A stretch of 64,000 bases of DNA from Thermococcus sp. (GCF_015521605.1 NZ_WANV01000033.1:31807-95806); one strand, 5' to 3'. Positions 54,348-62,970 are shown, counted from the stretch's first letter. Notes: generated by a model from the sequence alone, not told the origin. Numbers and translations are program-made.

Positions 54348-56714
54348 TCAATCCCTGTTGCCAGTACCGGATAGTACGTCCGAAATTCTGAAGACCCCCC
54401 TGTCAAGCACGATATTCTTCTGGGTGTAAGTGTACCTAACAACTACGCTGCCGTTCAGGTTCTCGGGCAGGACGAACTCGTCTTTTCCCTTCACGCCGTA
54501 CCACTTCTTGAACACCTTTGTCCCGTTGTCGAGGTAGCCGAATATCCCAATCCCCGTCCCGGTGGCGTTCTCAAACTTAAGGACAATCGAGCCGTTCTCC
54601 CCAGTGACGACCACGTTGGGGTGCTCAAACCGGAATATCTTGATGTACCCACCGTCCGAATAAACCTCCGTGAAGTTTGGATGGTCATCCGTGAACATCA
54701 GTCTGGCGAGGGGGGTTTCAAAGGCTTTCCCGTTCATCAGTACTGCATACCCGTAGTTCAGGTTTATGTAGACGTAGGCATCGGCGTTCGGCTTGCCTGT
54801 GAGGGTCACGCTCTCCACAGATTTTCCCCTCTCAACGAAGACTTCGCGGGGAACCAGTATCGCCCCACCCGTGCTGACCTGAACACTCCAGTAATCCCCT
54901 TTGAGAACCGCCATGATGGAATACGGTCCGGCTGAAAAGAGGAGCATTCCGCCGGTGGATGACACGAGTGGCATTGGAATCATTGCGTACTCAGCAGGGG
55001 AGGCGTTCGCCGTCTCAAGAACTGCCCCGAATTTCATTATGGTGTCGTAGGAGACGATGACGTAGTCGACGCCCCTTCCCATGAGGGCTTTCTCATCCTT
55101 GATCCCGAGGTAGTACTGCGCCACCCACTTGCTGGGACCGCCCTGGGCCACGGGTGCCCTGCCCGCAAAGTAAGTAACCCAGTGGCCCTGATCCCACCAG
55201 GTCAGGACGACGTCGTTGATGCTTGGGTGCTCTCCGAGGTATGTAAGGGCTCTATCCCATGCTTCGTTGGTGATAGGCTCGATTCCCTTTGTTGTCCAGA
55301 CCCCATGAACCGCCGATGCAAGGGGGACTGAGAGCAGGATCAAAGCCAGTGCCGTGGCCCCAAATTTCCGGCCACTCACCCCGGGCAACACTGCCTCATA
55401 CGTTCTTACAGTGCCTACCCCGGCCATCACGGCAACCGCGAGAGAGCCTATGAAGAGGAATCTTGTCCAGAGGATGATCATTGGAACAGCCACTATCACT
55501 AGCCCGAGGACAACGAAGTCCCCTGTTTTGCTCCTGTTTGACCGAAAACTTAACAGAAATGCTGGTGCGATGAGAATCGCCGGCCCATAGGCCTCCCAGA
55601 GATCACCCAATGAAGACCTCTGAGTCTCCACGATGGGAGCCGCCGGGAACAGTCTCAGCAGTATCTCATTCAGTATTCCATAGTATCTAACCCCCACCCA
55701 GAGTGCGAGTACGACCCCGATACCAACCACAACCGCCCGCTGCTTTCTCTCCCTCAGCACCCTGGAAAGCACGAACAGAACTGCTATCACCACGATGGAA
55801 ACGGGCACCGCGTATTTGAGGTACATCAAAAGAAAAGCGTCCTTAATAAACCCGAACTGAAGCCCAAACTCTTTGGCAAGGGCCTGCCCAAGCCCCCTCG
55901 TTGAGGCCGCCATGCCGTACCCAAACCGAGAACCCAGCGAGTTGGCCAACAACGCCCCCAAAGCGGTTGCCGCCACTAAAGCAGAGGCGTCGATGAAAAC
56001 CCCCTTCTCGTCCAGCAGAAACGCTCCAATGGCCATAAGCAGGGCGCTTCCAAGAAGAAAGCCAAATATGGGGTAGTAAGCCTGCCAGAATATCGCCGCA
56101 AAACCACTGGAGAGGGCGGGTATCAGGTAGAATGCCAGCCGCCTGTACTTCCACCCTTCACCGTTCTTGGTCAGCGCCAGTGCGATTCCAAACAGTGCCA
56201 CGCTGTACCAGAAGAGCATGTAGTTGTCTCCCCTGTAGTAGCCGGCCATCGAGCGGAAGACGTGGCCGAAGAGAACCGCCAGAAAGAACGCCGAGAGAAA
56301 GGCCTCCCTCCTCCCAAAGAGCTTCAAGACGGCCAGATACGTGAACAGCACGGTCAAAACCCCAAAGATAACGGGCGTTATCCTGAAGGCGTTGTACAGG
56401 GAAACCCCGAAGACTGAAAGGAACCTATACACGTAAGCCGGAGTCATCCAGAGGCCGAGAGGGTGAGAGTTGTGGATCTGGAATCCCCACGGCCCTGTGG
56501 CATAGGGGAAGAAGTTCACCCACTCCCCCTTCTCCAGCGCGTACCTGATGTATGCGAGGTGGAAGTAGGGGTCGTAGCCGAGGAGGTACCTGAAACGCAT
56601 CGGGAGGAGCCTGATGGCAGAGGCCAAAACTACGAGGAGGGCGGCGGCATACTTCGGGGTCAAAATTATGTTGTACGCCCCGGTGAGCCTCCCTTTGATC
56701 TCGTTAACATCCAT
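54348..56714 (-). CDS. aglB: Archaeal oligosaccharyltransferase (STT3/AglB)
   Basis: AglB transfers lipid-linked oligosaccharide to Asn of NxS/T sequons outside the membrane. The 788-aa protein has 13 or so membrane helices; YDPYFHLAYIRYAL and AGYYRGDNYMLFWYS hold the catalytic acidic motifs, and the external domain has the signature motif as WWDQGHW at 506-512 in place of the usual WWDYG. It is shorter than the roughly 967-aa AglB-L of Pyrococcus and fits the AglB-S class. GGGGGT lies 6 nt before ATG 56714. It is coupled to the downstream-facing sugar nucleotidyltransferase group on the same strand. Confidence 0.95.
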   Translation of the reverse strand: MDVNEIKGRLTGAYNIILTPKYAAALLVVLASAIRLLPMRFRYLLGYDPYFHLAYIRYALEKGEWVNFFPYATGPWGFQIHNSHPLGLWMTPAYVYRFLSVFGVSLYNAFRITPVIFGVLTVLFTYLAVLKLFGRREAFLSAFFLAVLFGHVFRSMAGYYRGDNYMLFWYSVALFGIALALTKNGEGWKYRRLAFYLIPALSSGFAAIFWQAYYPIFGFLLGSALLMAIGAFLLDEKGVFIDASALVAATALGALLANSLGSRFGYGMAASTRGLGQALAKEFGLQFGFIKDAFLLMYLKYAVPVSIVVIAVLFVLSRVLRERKQRAVVVGIGVVLALWVGVRYYGILNEILLRLFPAAPIVETQRSSLGDLWEAYGPAILIAPAFLLSFRSNRSKTGDFVVLGLVIVAVPMIILWTRFLFIGSLAVAVMAGVGTVRTYEAVLPGVSGRKFGATALALILLSVPLASAVHGVWTTKGIEPITNEAWDRALTYLGEHPSINDVVLTWWDQGHWVTYFAGRAPVAQGGPSKWVAQYYLGIKDEKALMGRGVDYVIVSYDTIMKFGAVLETANASPAEYAMIPMPLVSSTGGMLLFSAGPYSIMAVLKGDYWSVQVSTGGAILVPREVFVERGKSVESVTLTGKPNADAYVYINLNYGYAVLMNGKAFETPLARLMFTDDHPNFTEVYSDGGYIKIFRFEHPNVVVTGENGSIVLKFENATGTGIGIFGYLDNGTKVFKKWYGVKGKDEFVLPENLNGSVVVRYTYTQKNIVLDRGVFRISDVLSGTGNRD

Positions 56715-56726
56715 TAACATACCCCC

Positions 56727-57722
56727 TCATTCTCCCCTCTGTATCTTCGCGTGGCCGCCGACGAGGCTCTTCCTCAGCTCAAGGTTTCTTATCTCGCACT
56801 TCTCGTCTATTATCGAGCGCCATATCGTGGAGTTGCGTATTATCGTTCCCCGGAAGATTATTGAGTCGCTTATGTCGGAGTTCTCTATCACGCAGTTCTC
56901 ACCGATGTAAGCGTAGGGGCCTATCATCGACCGCCCGAGTATTTTGGCACCGCGCTTTATGACAACAGGCGGTATTATCTTCGCGTAGGGGCTGATCTGA
57001 ATCTCCTCCACGTGGCTCTCATTCAGGAGGGTCTTCAGCGCCTCAAGGTAGCTGTCGGCAGAACCTATGTCGTACCAGTACTCCGAGAAACGGTAGGCCC
57101 GTATCTCCTCACCCTTCTCAAGGAGCCACTGGATGAAGTAGCCCGGAGAATCCCTGTTGCCGTTGGCGAGATACTCGTCCACGCGCTCCATAACGTACTT
57201 GGGGAAGACGTAGACACCGGTGCTCACGAGGGTTGACCTGGGCTCGGTGGGTTTTTCCTGGAACGAGACAACTTTGTTCCCCTCAAGCATGACCACTCCA
57301 TAGCGCTTGGCGAGCTCAAGGTCGCCGACGTCGTAAACGGCTATGAGCGTCCTCCCGTCGTAGGAGTTCAGAAAGTCCCGGAGGGAAAAAGAAAACAGGT
57401 TGTCCCCGGCTATCACGAGGTAGTCGTCGAGGCCGAGCTCATCCAGCGCGTTTTTTAGAGCACCTATCGTTCCGAGCTTCTCCTTCTCGTGGAGGGTGTC
57501 CTCGACTACCAGCCCCACCCCGTACTTATCCGCATAATGCCTGAAGTGCGCTTCAAAGAACCGGTTCGTCGAGATGTATGCATCCAGTCCCAGTTCACCC
57601 ACCTTTTCCAGAATATAGTCGAGTATCACACGGTTCCCCACGGGGAGCAGGGCCTTGGGATTATCTTTCGTGATTGGCCACAACCTTGTGGCATATCCAC
57701 CGGCCATGATTAGAACTTTCAT
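56727..57722 (-). CDS. Sugar-1-phosphate nucleotidyltransferase with beta-helix domain
   Basis: The 331-aa protein starts KVLIMAGGYATRLWPITKDNPKALLPV (the GG/R and K motifs), has IAGDNLFSF, FQEKPTEPRSTLVSTGVYVFP and YWYDIGSADSYLEALKTL, then hexapeptide repeats (GPYAYIGENCVIENSDISDSII). It makes an NDP-sugar (glucose or mannose type); the exact base and sugar are unknown. ATG 57722 is chosen because of GGTGA 5 nt upstream. It shares a divergent promoter with the epimerase gene. Confidence 0.88.
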   Translation of the reverse strand: MKVLIMAGGYATRLWPITKDNPKALLPVGNRVILDYILEKVGELGLDAYISTNRFFEAHFRHYADKYGVGLVVEDTLHEKEKLGTIGALKNALDELGLDDYLVIAGDNLFSFSLRDFLNSYDGRTLIAVYDVGDLELAKRYGVVMLEGNKVVSFQEKPTEPRSTLVSTGVYVFPKYVMERVDEYLANGNRDSPGYFIQWLLEKGEEIRAYRFSEYWYDIGSADSYLEALKTLLNESHVEEIQISPYAKIIPPVVIKRGAKILGRSMIGPYAYIGENCVIENSDISDSIIFRGTIIRNSTIWRSIIDEKCEIRNLELRKSLVGGHAKIQRGE

Positions 57723-57766
57723 GGTCATCACCGCGATCGTCCCTAAAGCTGAAGGATGATACGCCC

Positions 57767-57785
57767 CAAATGTATTTAAATTATT
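57767..57785. promoter_or_regulatory. Divergent promoter of the nucleotidyltransferase and epimerase genes
   Basis: TATTTAAATTATT on the plus strand and AATTTAAATACA on the minus strand overlap in the same AT-rich core (about 57771-57785). It serves the epimerase start at 57812 to the right and the nucleotidyltransferase start at 57722 to the left. Confidence 0.5.
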
Positions 57786-57811
57786 CCGTTTCATCAACGG
57801 TGGTGGTAGAA

Positions 57812-58777
57812 ATGAGAGTTCTAGTCACGGGAGGCGCAGGCTTCATAGGCTCCCATCTCGTTGATGCCCTGATGGAATCTGGAAGCGAGGTCAGGGTTCT
57901 CGACGACCTGAGCGCAGGAAGTCTGGACAACATCAAACGCTGGTTGAACCATGAGAGGTTTGAGTTCATAAAAGGGGATATGAGGGACGCCGAAACTGTA
58001 AAGGACGCTGTTGAAGGTGTTGAGGCGGTCTTTCACCTTGCCGCCAACCCCGAAGTGAGGATCGGCTCCCAGAGCCCCGAGCTTCTCTACGAGACCAACG
58101 TCCTCATAACCTACAACCTTCTGAATGCCATTAGGGACTCGAACGTTGAGTACCTCGTCTTCACGAGCTCCTCAACGGTCTACGGAGATGCCGACATCAT
58201 TCCGACGCCGGAGGACTACGCGCCCCTGGAGCCGATAAGTGTCTACGGCGGGGCGAAGCTCGCGGCCGAGGCTCTGATCAGCGGCTACGCTCACACCTTC
58301 GACTTTAAGGCGCTTATCTTCCGGCTGGCCAACATAATAGGCGAGCGCTCCAACCACGGCGTTATCTACGACTTCATCAACAAGCTTCGCAGAAACCCGG
58401 AGGAGCTTGAGATACTAGGCGACGGAACCCAGAGGAAGAGCTACCTCCACGTGAGCGACACCGTTGAGGGTATGCTTCACATCTTCGAGCACTTCAAGGG
58501 AGAAAACAAGGCGGTTGACTTCTACAACCTCGGCAACGAGGACTGGATAACCGTTAAAGAGATAGCGGAGATAGTGAGCGAGGAGATGGGGCTGAATCCT
58601 GCCTTCAGGTTTACCGGCGGCGTCGACGGCGGCCGCGGCTGGAAGGGTGACGTCAAGTTCATGCGCCTGAGCATAGAGAGGGCGAAGGAAACGGGCTGGA
58701 AGCCGAGGCTGGACAGCTATGGGGCTGTGAGGAGAACCGTTAGGGAACTCCTGTCGGCTAATCAGTCTGGAGAATAG
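57812..58777 (+). CDS. NDP-sugar epimerase/dehydratase (UDP-glucose 4-epimerase type)
   Basis: The 321-aa extended SDR protein has VLVTGGAGFIGSHLVDALME, LDDLSAGSLDNIKRWL, HLAANPEVRIGSQSP, TSSSTVYGDAD and YGGAKLAAEALISGYA (Ser/Tyr/Lys catalytic set). It interconverts NDP-glucose and NDP-galactose or related sugars for surface glycans. GGTGGTGG precedes ATG 57812. The 3' end is followed immediately by the minus-strand structured RNA. Confidence 0.92.
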   Translation: MRVLVTGGAGFIGSHLVDALMESGSEVRVLDDLSAGSLDNIKRWLNHERFEFIKGDMRDAETVKDAVEGVEAVFHLAANPEVRIGSQSPELLYETNVLITYNLLNAIRDSNVEYLVFTSSSTVYGDADIIPTPEDYAPLEPISVYGGAKLAAEALISGYAHTFDFKALIFRLANIIGERSNHGVIYDFINKLRRNPEELEILGDGTQRKSYLHVSDTVEGMLHIFEHFKGENKAVDFYNLGNEDWITVKEIAEIVSEEMGLNPAFRFTGGVDGGRGWKGDVKFMRLSIERAKETGWKPRLDSYGAVRRTVRELLSANQSGE

Positions 58778-58778
58778 T

Positions 58779-58939
58779 GAGGGGCACCGTACGAAAGAGG
58801 CCGGAGTGAAGTTCCACTCCTCGCAAACCTTTCCCTGTTAATTGCAGTTTCATGTTCCGTTATGGTCCATGAAACCACTCGGGTAAGATTTGCTTCGGGG
58901 TGAAGCTTTCGCTTCAGTCTCCTCCGCACGGCACCCCTC
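58779..58939 (-). ncRNA. Structured non-coding RNA of unknown class, about 160 nt
   Basis: The minus strand folds into a closed multibranch RNA. P1: GAGGGGUGCCGU (58939-58928) pairs with ACGGUGCCCCUC (58790-58779), 12 bp including U.G and G.U wobbles. P2: a 6-bp stem capped by a GAAA tetraloop (58916-58901). P3: 58893-58881 with 58835-58823, 13 bp with one U.G and one A.A. P4: 8-bp hairpin (58875-58868 with 58854-58847) inside P3. P5: 6-bp hairpin (58820-58803). The wobble pairs are C/A mismatches on the plus strand, so the RNA is minus-strand. A TATA box 26 nt upstream (58961-58970) agrees. It does not show RNase P, SRP, 5S or H/ACA signatures; it may be one of the unnamed Pyrococcus ncRNAs (HgcF, HgcG or SscA). 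Confidence 0.85.
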
Positions 58940-58960
58940 AAACACTATTGGGGGCTTTAA

Positions 58961-58970
58961 CTATATAAAC
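58961..58970 (-). promoter_or_regulatory. TATA box of the structured RNA
   Basis: GTTTATATAG on the minus strand is a consensus archaeal TATA box. Its centre is 26 nt from 58939, the first paired base of the RNA, and no minus-strand protein gene follows, so the box must serve a non-coding transcript. Confidence 0.75.
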
Positions 58971-59158
58971 CTTTGCTTTTATTTATTGCAAAATTTCATG
59001 CCAACTTTTCGAAATAATTTCACAAAATTGGGCATTTCCCGTTGGGCTGGAACATTCCCACGGCGGTTTTATGGGTCTGGTGGTCGTTTGTCCCCCTCGG
59101 GACGTTGGCAGTTTACCGAAATCTTTTTAAACCCTCCTTCCTCCCTAATCTCGGACGC

Positions 59159-59236
59159 GCCCCGGTGGTGTAGCCCGGTCAATCATGCGGGACTCTCGAT
59201 CCCGCGACCCGGGTTCAAATCCCGGCCGGGGCACCA
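59159..59236 (+). tRNA. tRNA-Glu (CTC)
   Basis: The sequence folds as a cloverleaf: acceptor GCCCCGG (59159-59165) with CCGGGGC (59226-59232), an anticodon stem CGGGA/TCCCG with loop CTCTCGA and anticodon CTC at 59195-59197, and a T loop GTTCAAAT. CCA is encoded (59234-59236). The D-arm GGTGTAGCC is typical of tRNA-Glu. A TATA-like TTTTTAAACC lies near 59123-59132. Confidence 0.96.
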
Positions 59237-59246
59237 GAATTCTCTT

Positions 59247-59324
59247 GGGCCCGTGGCTCAGCCTGGTCAGAGCGCCCGCCTGATAAGCGGGAGGTCCGGG
59301 GTTCGAAGCCCCGCGGGCCCACCA
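59247..59324 (+). tRNA. tRNA-Ile (GAT)
   Basis: The cloverleaf has acceptor GGGCCCG (59247-59253) with CGGGCCC (59314-59320), anticodon stem CCCGC/GCGGG with loop CTGATAA and anticodon GAT at 59282-59284, a T loop GTTCGAAGC, and encoded CCA (59322-59324). It follows tRNA-Glu by 10 nt, so the two are co-transcribed. The 200 bp beyond it hold only the next promoter. Confidence 0.97.
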
Positions 59325-59547
59325 CAACAGCCCTTTCTGAAGAAAAGTCTGCGAGTCCCGTTCTCCTGAGGATATTGTGGTTTCGTCACTGTAGTTCCAA
59401 TTGAATTTTATAGTGATGTCCTGAGTAATCCCGCCATTAATCAATAGGGACCTCATACCCCGAGGGAGCCCTCAGAGAAAGGTTTATAAGCCAACCCCCG
59501 CAATGCCCACCAGTGATTAAAAACCACCTTTCTCGGAGGTGTTCGCA

Positions 59548-59727
59548 GTGGAAGCCAAGTTCGAGATACCCGTATGCACATCATGCGGAAAGGAGATAAC
59601 CCCAAGGGAGCACGCCACTCACTTCGTCTGCCCGAACTGTGGCGAGGAGATAATCTGGCGCTGCGAAAGCTGCAGGGTCCTCTCAGTCCCCTACAAGTGC
59701 CCCAAGTGCGGCTGGGAGGGACCGTGA
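59548..59727 (+). CDS. Zinc-ribbon RNA-binding protein (COG2888 type)
   Basis: The 59-aa protein has three Cys pairs or knuckles, [16 protein letters not shown] and [19 protein letters not shown], consistent with two zinc ribbons. It is the archaeal family believed to be involved in translation and often sits next to EF-1 beta. GTG 59548 follows GGAGGTG at 6 nt. A TATA box GTTTATAAG is near 59481-59489. Confidence 0.9.
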   Translation: MEAKFEIPVCTSCGKEITPREHATHFVCPNCGEEIIWRCESCRVLSVPYKCPKCGWEGP

Positions 59728-59746
59728 AGTTTAGGAGGTGAAAAAG

Positions 59747-60022
59747 ATGGCTGACTTCAACCTTGTTGGCGTTATAAAGGTCATGCCGACCGACCCGGAG
59801 GTCAACCTCGACGAGCTTGAGGAGAAGCTGAAGGCCGTTATCCCCGAGAAGTTCGGCCTCGCCAAGGTCGAGCGCGAGCCTATAGCCTTCGGTCTCGTCG
59901 CCCTCAAGTTCTACGTCCTCGGTAGGGACGAAGAGGGCTACTCCTACGACGAGGTCGCCGATCTCTTTAGGCAGGTCGAGAACGTCGAGAGCGCAGAAGT
60001 TGAGACCGTTTCGAGGATCTGA
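59747..60022 (+). CDS. ef1b: Elongation factor 1-beta
   Basis: aEF-1 beta is the guanine-nucleotide exchange factor for EF-1 alpha. The 91-aa protein reads MADFNLVGVIKVMPTDPEVNLDEL and ends EVADLFRQVENVESAEVETVSRI, matching the full-length archaeal family. AGGAGGTG is 6 nt before ATG 59747, 20 bp after the zinc-ribbon gene, so the two are one operon. A T-rich stretch follows the stop. Confidence 0.96.
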   Translation: MADFNLVGVIKVMPTDPEVNLDELEEKLKAVIPEKFGLAKVEREPIAFGLVALKFYVLGRDEEGYSYDEVADLFRQVENVESAEVETVSRI

Positions 60023-60183
60023 ATCCTCTTCTCTTCCTTTGATTTGGAGGGCTTCTGTTTTCCTATTCTGTACTTGCAGTAGCTACCCTTGCTTGTTGTG
60101 AACGCCGCTGAAAGTACTCTCATTCCGAAGAGATGTGCCAAAAATCAAAAAGTTTTTATAAAACCTTTAACAATTTTAGCACG

Positions 60184-61140
60184 ATGATGGGCATGCTAAC
60201 CCGGGCAGAGCTCAGAGTTCTCTCAGTTCTGCATGAGCCGGCCACCCTCAAAGAACTCTCTGGGCAGCTTGAGGTTTCCCGCTCTCGCCTTTCGATAATC
60301 GCCCGTTCCCTAGAACGAAAGGGCCTTATTGAGCGGCAGAAGAATGGAAAGGAGATTCTACTCATTCCTTCCAGCTCCAAGCCCCTCGAACTTTTCCACG
60401 AGCTTCTAACGAGGTTTCCTCATGTTGACTTCATCTCTCTCTTGGCAGGTAGAAAGCTTAAGGTCATAGGCGGAATGGCCGTTGAGGAGCCCAGGCCGGT
60501 GTGGGAAATCTCCCTGAGATCCAACGTTAACCGCTACACGGTGCATCACGTCCTAACGGAGCTGATGGAAAGGCTCATCGTCGGGAAAAACGAGAAGGGG
60601 TATTTTATTGCGGAACGGTTTTCGCTCGTCAAAGAGTTCGCCGACGAATACTTTCGCCTGCAGAACTCGATAAAGGCAAAGAGCTTCAGCCATGATTCGG
60701 TAGTCCTCTGGAGCGGCGTTAATGAGTTCATCCTCGCTACGAGAAGCTTCAGGGGCTTGGCGGTAGATTCCTTCCAGCTCACTGGCCCCCCCCGCTTTTC
60801 AAGCTATAGTCTCAGCGTAATCTCGGGAGGAGTCTACCACTATTACTGGCCTTCCAGGGGGATAACGCTCGAGGAGGCCATCGTTCATACCCTGGCAGTT
60901 GGAGCTGGCGCGAGGGAGCTCCTCTACGTCGTAACCATCCTAAAGGTCAAGGGATTTAACGTTGAGCGGCTCAGACGTCTGGCCATTAAGTTTGATGTCC
61001 TCGGAGTTGTTGACGAGATTATTGAGTATCTTGGCGGAAAAGAGAAAGGTTATCCGTTCCCTTCCAGGTATGAAGTTGAGGAGCTCTGCCGTCAGTACTT
61101 TGGAGGCCCTGAAAATGATAACGAGGGAAAGATTGGTTAA
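60184..61140 (+). CDS. Winged-helix regulator, second AbiE-like pair
   Basis: The 318-aa protein has an N-terminal winged-helix domain (MLTRAELRVLSVLHEPATLKELSGQLEVSRSRLSIIARSLERKGLIE) and a second wHTH-like segment (VWEISLRSNVNRYTVHHVLTELMERLIV). A C-terminal domain follows with VVLWSGVNEFILATRSFRGL. ATG 60184 lies about 25 nt after the TATA box TTTTTATAAAAC, so it is leaderless; ATG 60187 and 60193 are close alternatives. It overlaps the nucleotidyltransferase gene by 26 bp. It is probably its regulator, possibly an antitoxin. Confidence 0.8.
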   Translation: MMGMLTRAELRVLSVLHEPATLKELSGQLEVSRSRLSIIARSLERKGLIERQKNGKEILLIPSSSKPLELFHELLTRFPHVDFISLLAGRKLKVIGGMAVEEPRPVWEISLRSNVNRYTVHHVLTELMERLIVGKNEKGYFIAERFSLVKEFADEYFRLQNSIKAKSFSHDSVVLWSGVNEFILATRSFRGLAVDSFQLTGPPRFSSYSLSVISGGVYHYYWPSRGITLEEAIVHTLAVGAGARELLYVVTILKVKGFNVERLRRLAIKFDVLGVVDEIIEYLGGKEKGYPFPSRYEVEELCRQYFGGPENDNEGKIG

Positions 61141-61858
61141 AGAGTTTGCTCTGCTGGACGAGAAAGCAACTCTATTGGCCTCTCGGGGAGTTATTCCCGA
61201 GGAAATAAGGCTTTACCTTATAGGTGGTGGCAATCTTGCATTGAGGGGCATAAAAGACGCCACCGCAGACGTAGATGTGGTGGTTGAGAACGTTCGAGTT
61301 CTGGGATTCCTTGATGAGGTTCTTACGAATCCCTCACCTGAACTTAAAGTAGGTTCGGGTGTCAGGGTTATCTACGTGAAGAAGGTTGAGCACGAATACA
61401 AAGTTAAACTGGGGGCCGTTTCGGTTTACAGAAAGCTTGACCCGGAGATGCGTGATTTCAACATGGATGTCTTTGTGAGGAGGGTTCTAAGAGGGCTCAC
61501 ACTGTCGGAGGGTATGAAAAACCGCTCGGTACTTCCCGATGAGTTTGGGGATTTCGAGACTATTAAGGTTCGACTGGTGTCCCTTGAGGACATTTTCCTG
61601 TTCAAAGGGGTTACATCTCTTGGCAGGGCCAAGGACATTGATGATTTGCTTCGCTTGATTGAGTATGGTGTTGATTTTGAGATGATGCTCGGCGAGCTCA
61701 ATAATCAAAGAACGATCATTGGGTCGGAAAGGTTTGAGTGGCTCGTGGGGCTCCTTTATGAGAAGTCATTGATTCTCAGAAAGATACTCGCAGAAAAAGG
61801 ACTCAAAAGCAGGTCCTTGGATAAGTTCATTAAGGAGCTGGAGCTCTCTTTCATTTAA
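61115..61858 (+). CDS. DUF6036-like nucleotidyltransferase, second AbiE-like pair
   Basis: The 247-aa protein has LYLIGGGNLALRGIKDATADVDVVVEN, where GG and Asp52/Asp54 make the nucleotidyltransferase metal site, then ETIKVRLVSLEDIFLFKG and KDIDDLLRLIEYGVDFEMM, features of DUF6036/AbiEii-like proteins. ATG 61115 follows GGAGG and lies inside the regulator gene. It is coupled to the winged-helix gene as in type IV toxin-antitoxin modules. Toxin function is inference. Confidence 0.75.
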   Translation: MITRERLVKEFALLDEKATLLASRGVIPEEIRLYLIGGGNLALRGIKDATADVDVVVENVRVLGFLDEVLTNPSPELKVGSGVRVIYVKKVEHEYKVKLGAVSVYRKLDPEMRDFNMDVFVRRVLRGLTLSEGMKNRSVLPDEFGDFETIKVRLVSLEDIFLFKGVTSLGRAKDIDDLLRLIEYGVDFEMMLGELNNQRTIIGSERFEWLVGLLYEKSLILRKILAEKGLKSRSLDKFIKELELSFI

Positions 61859-61871
61859 ATGAAAAAGAAAC

Positions 61872-62897
61872 TCAGAGCCCCAAACTCAGGCTCAGCTTTG
61901 GCTTCTTCCACTCGTCGAGTATCCCTCTCAGTTCTTCGTTCTGAACCTTGGCGTAAAGCTCGTCGAACCTCTTCTTCGCTTCCTCGTCTCCTCCCCTCCA
62001 GCGGGCGAGCTCGGCTATCGCTCTGAAGAAGTGGGCAGTGTCGTCCTCGAAGAGCTCCGCAAAGGACTCCATGTTTTTAGCTACGACCTCGTAAGCCTCC
62101 TCGTTGAAGAGCCCCTCTATGAAGTCAACGAGAGTATCAAAGACGAGGCCAAAGATCTCGTCGCCCGTGTCAACGGCCTTAAGAAGCGCGTCCCGTACGG
62201 CCCTGAAGGCCTTGTCGTACTCCTCCCTTCCCGCGAATATCTCCGCCTCTACCAGCCTGGCGTTTATCTCTATCTCGTCCTCCCTCGGGTTGCTGAGGAC
62301 TTCACCTATCAGCGCCTCGGCAGCGTCGTAGTCGCCGAGCTCGTACCTGAAGTGCGCCAGGTCGAGGAGGCTTATCATGTGGTTCTTCTCGTCGTTGAGC
62401 CTCTCGAATATATCCCTAGCGCGCTCCATCAGCTCTATCGCCCTCTCGATCTCGCCCAGCTCGTCGTAGTTCACCGCCATGTTCGCCAGTGTAAGCGCTA
62501 TCTCCCTCTCGTTCTTGAGGACTTCCTCCTCAAGCTTGAGCAGCTCCTCGTAGGTCTCTATCGCCTTCTCTGGCATTCCAAAGTGCTCGTAGGCGTCCGC
62601 CAGGTAGTAGAGCGCGGTGGCATACTCTTCCGGGTCGTCTCTTCTTCCCTCCGCTATTCTCCTGTACAGTCCGATTCCGGCGTCGGCGTCGTCGAGGTGA
62701 GCGTAGACGTGGGCTATCTCATGGGCAAGCTCGTAGGGGTCATCACAGCCAACAACAACCTCTTCAAGCCTCTCCAGCTCGCGCCTGAGAACCCCTTCGT
62801 CCTCGATGCTCTCCATGTAATCGTCAAAGAACTCAAGCAACTTCTCACAGTTCCTCTCGCTCAGGGCTTTCTCCCATTGGGCCTTAACGTTCTCCAT
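61872..62897 (-). CDS. TPR-repeat protein
   Basis: The 341-aa protein is built of tetratricopeptide repeats: YATALYYLADAYEHFGMPEKAIETYEELL, ALTLANMAVNYDELGEIERAIELMERARDIF and HFRYELGDYDAAEALIGEVL, among others. It is acidic, cytoplasmic and has no signal peptide, and is a likely scaffold for protein-protein contacts. The partner is unknown. It converges with the nucleotidyltransferase gene and is divergent from the thermosome gene. Confidence 0.92.
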   Translation of the reverse strand: MENVKAQWEKALSERNCEKLLEFFDDYMESIEDEGVLRRELERLEEVVVGCDDPYELAHEIAHVYAHLDDADAGIGLYRRIAEGRRDDPEEYATALYYLADAYEHFGMPEKAIETYEELLKLEEEVLKNEREIALTLANMAVNYDELGEIERAIELMERARDIFERLNDEKNHMISLLDLAHFRYELGDYDAAEALIGEVLSNPREDEIEINARLVEAEIFAGREEYDKAFRAVRDALLKAVDTGDEIFGLVFDTLVDFIEGLFNEEAYEVVAKNMESFAELFEDDTAHFFRAIAELARWRGGDEEAKKRFDELYAKVQNEELRGILDEWKKPKLSLSLGL

Positions 62898-62960
62898 CTT
62901 TCATCACCTGACTCCGGTTCCCCGAACGGGTTAAAAATGTATGGTGATCTCTGACCGAAA

Positions 62961-62970
62961 ATTTTATAAA
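62961..62970 (+). promoter_or_regulatory. TATA box of the thermosome gene
   Basis: ATTTTATAAA with CCGAAA immediately upstream (BRE-like) predicts transcription near 62992 and a leader of about 67 nt ending in GGAGGTGGGAGGAG. A heat-shock operator such as a Phr site is expected in this region, but I could not identify one with confidence. Confidence 0.6.

Noticed and set aside
58779..58939. RNase P RNA as identity of the structured RNA
   Set aside because: At 160 nt it is about half the size of Thermococcales RNase P RNA, and the conserved CR-I and ACAGAA-type sequences are missing.
59325..59480. Possible C/D or H/ACA RNA after the tRNA pair
   Set aside because: CCTGA and GTGATG motifs occur, but in the wrong order and spacing, and no stable hairpin with ACA was found.
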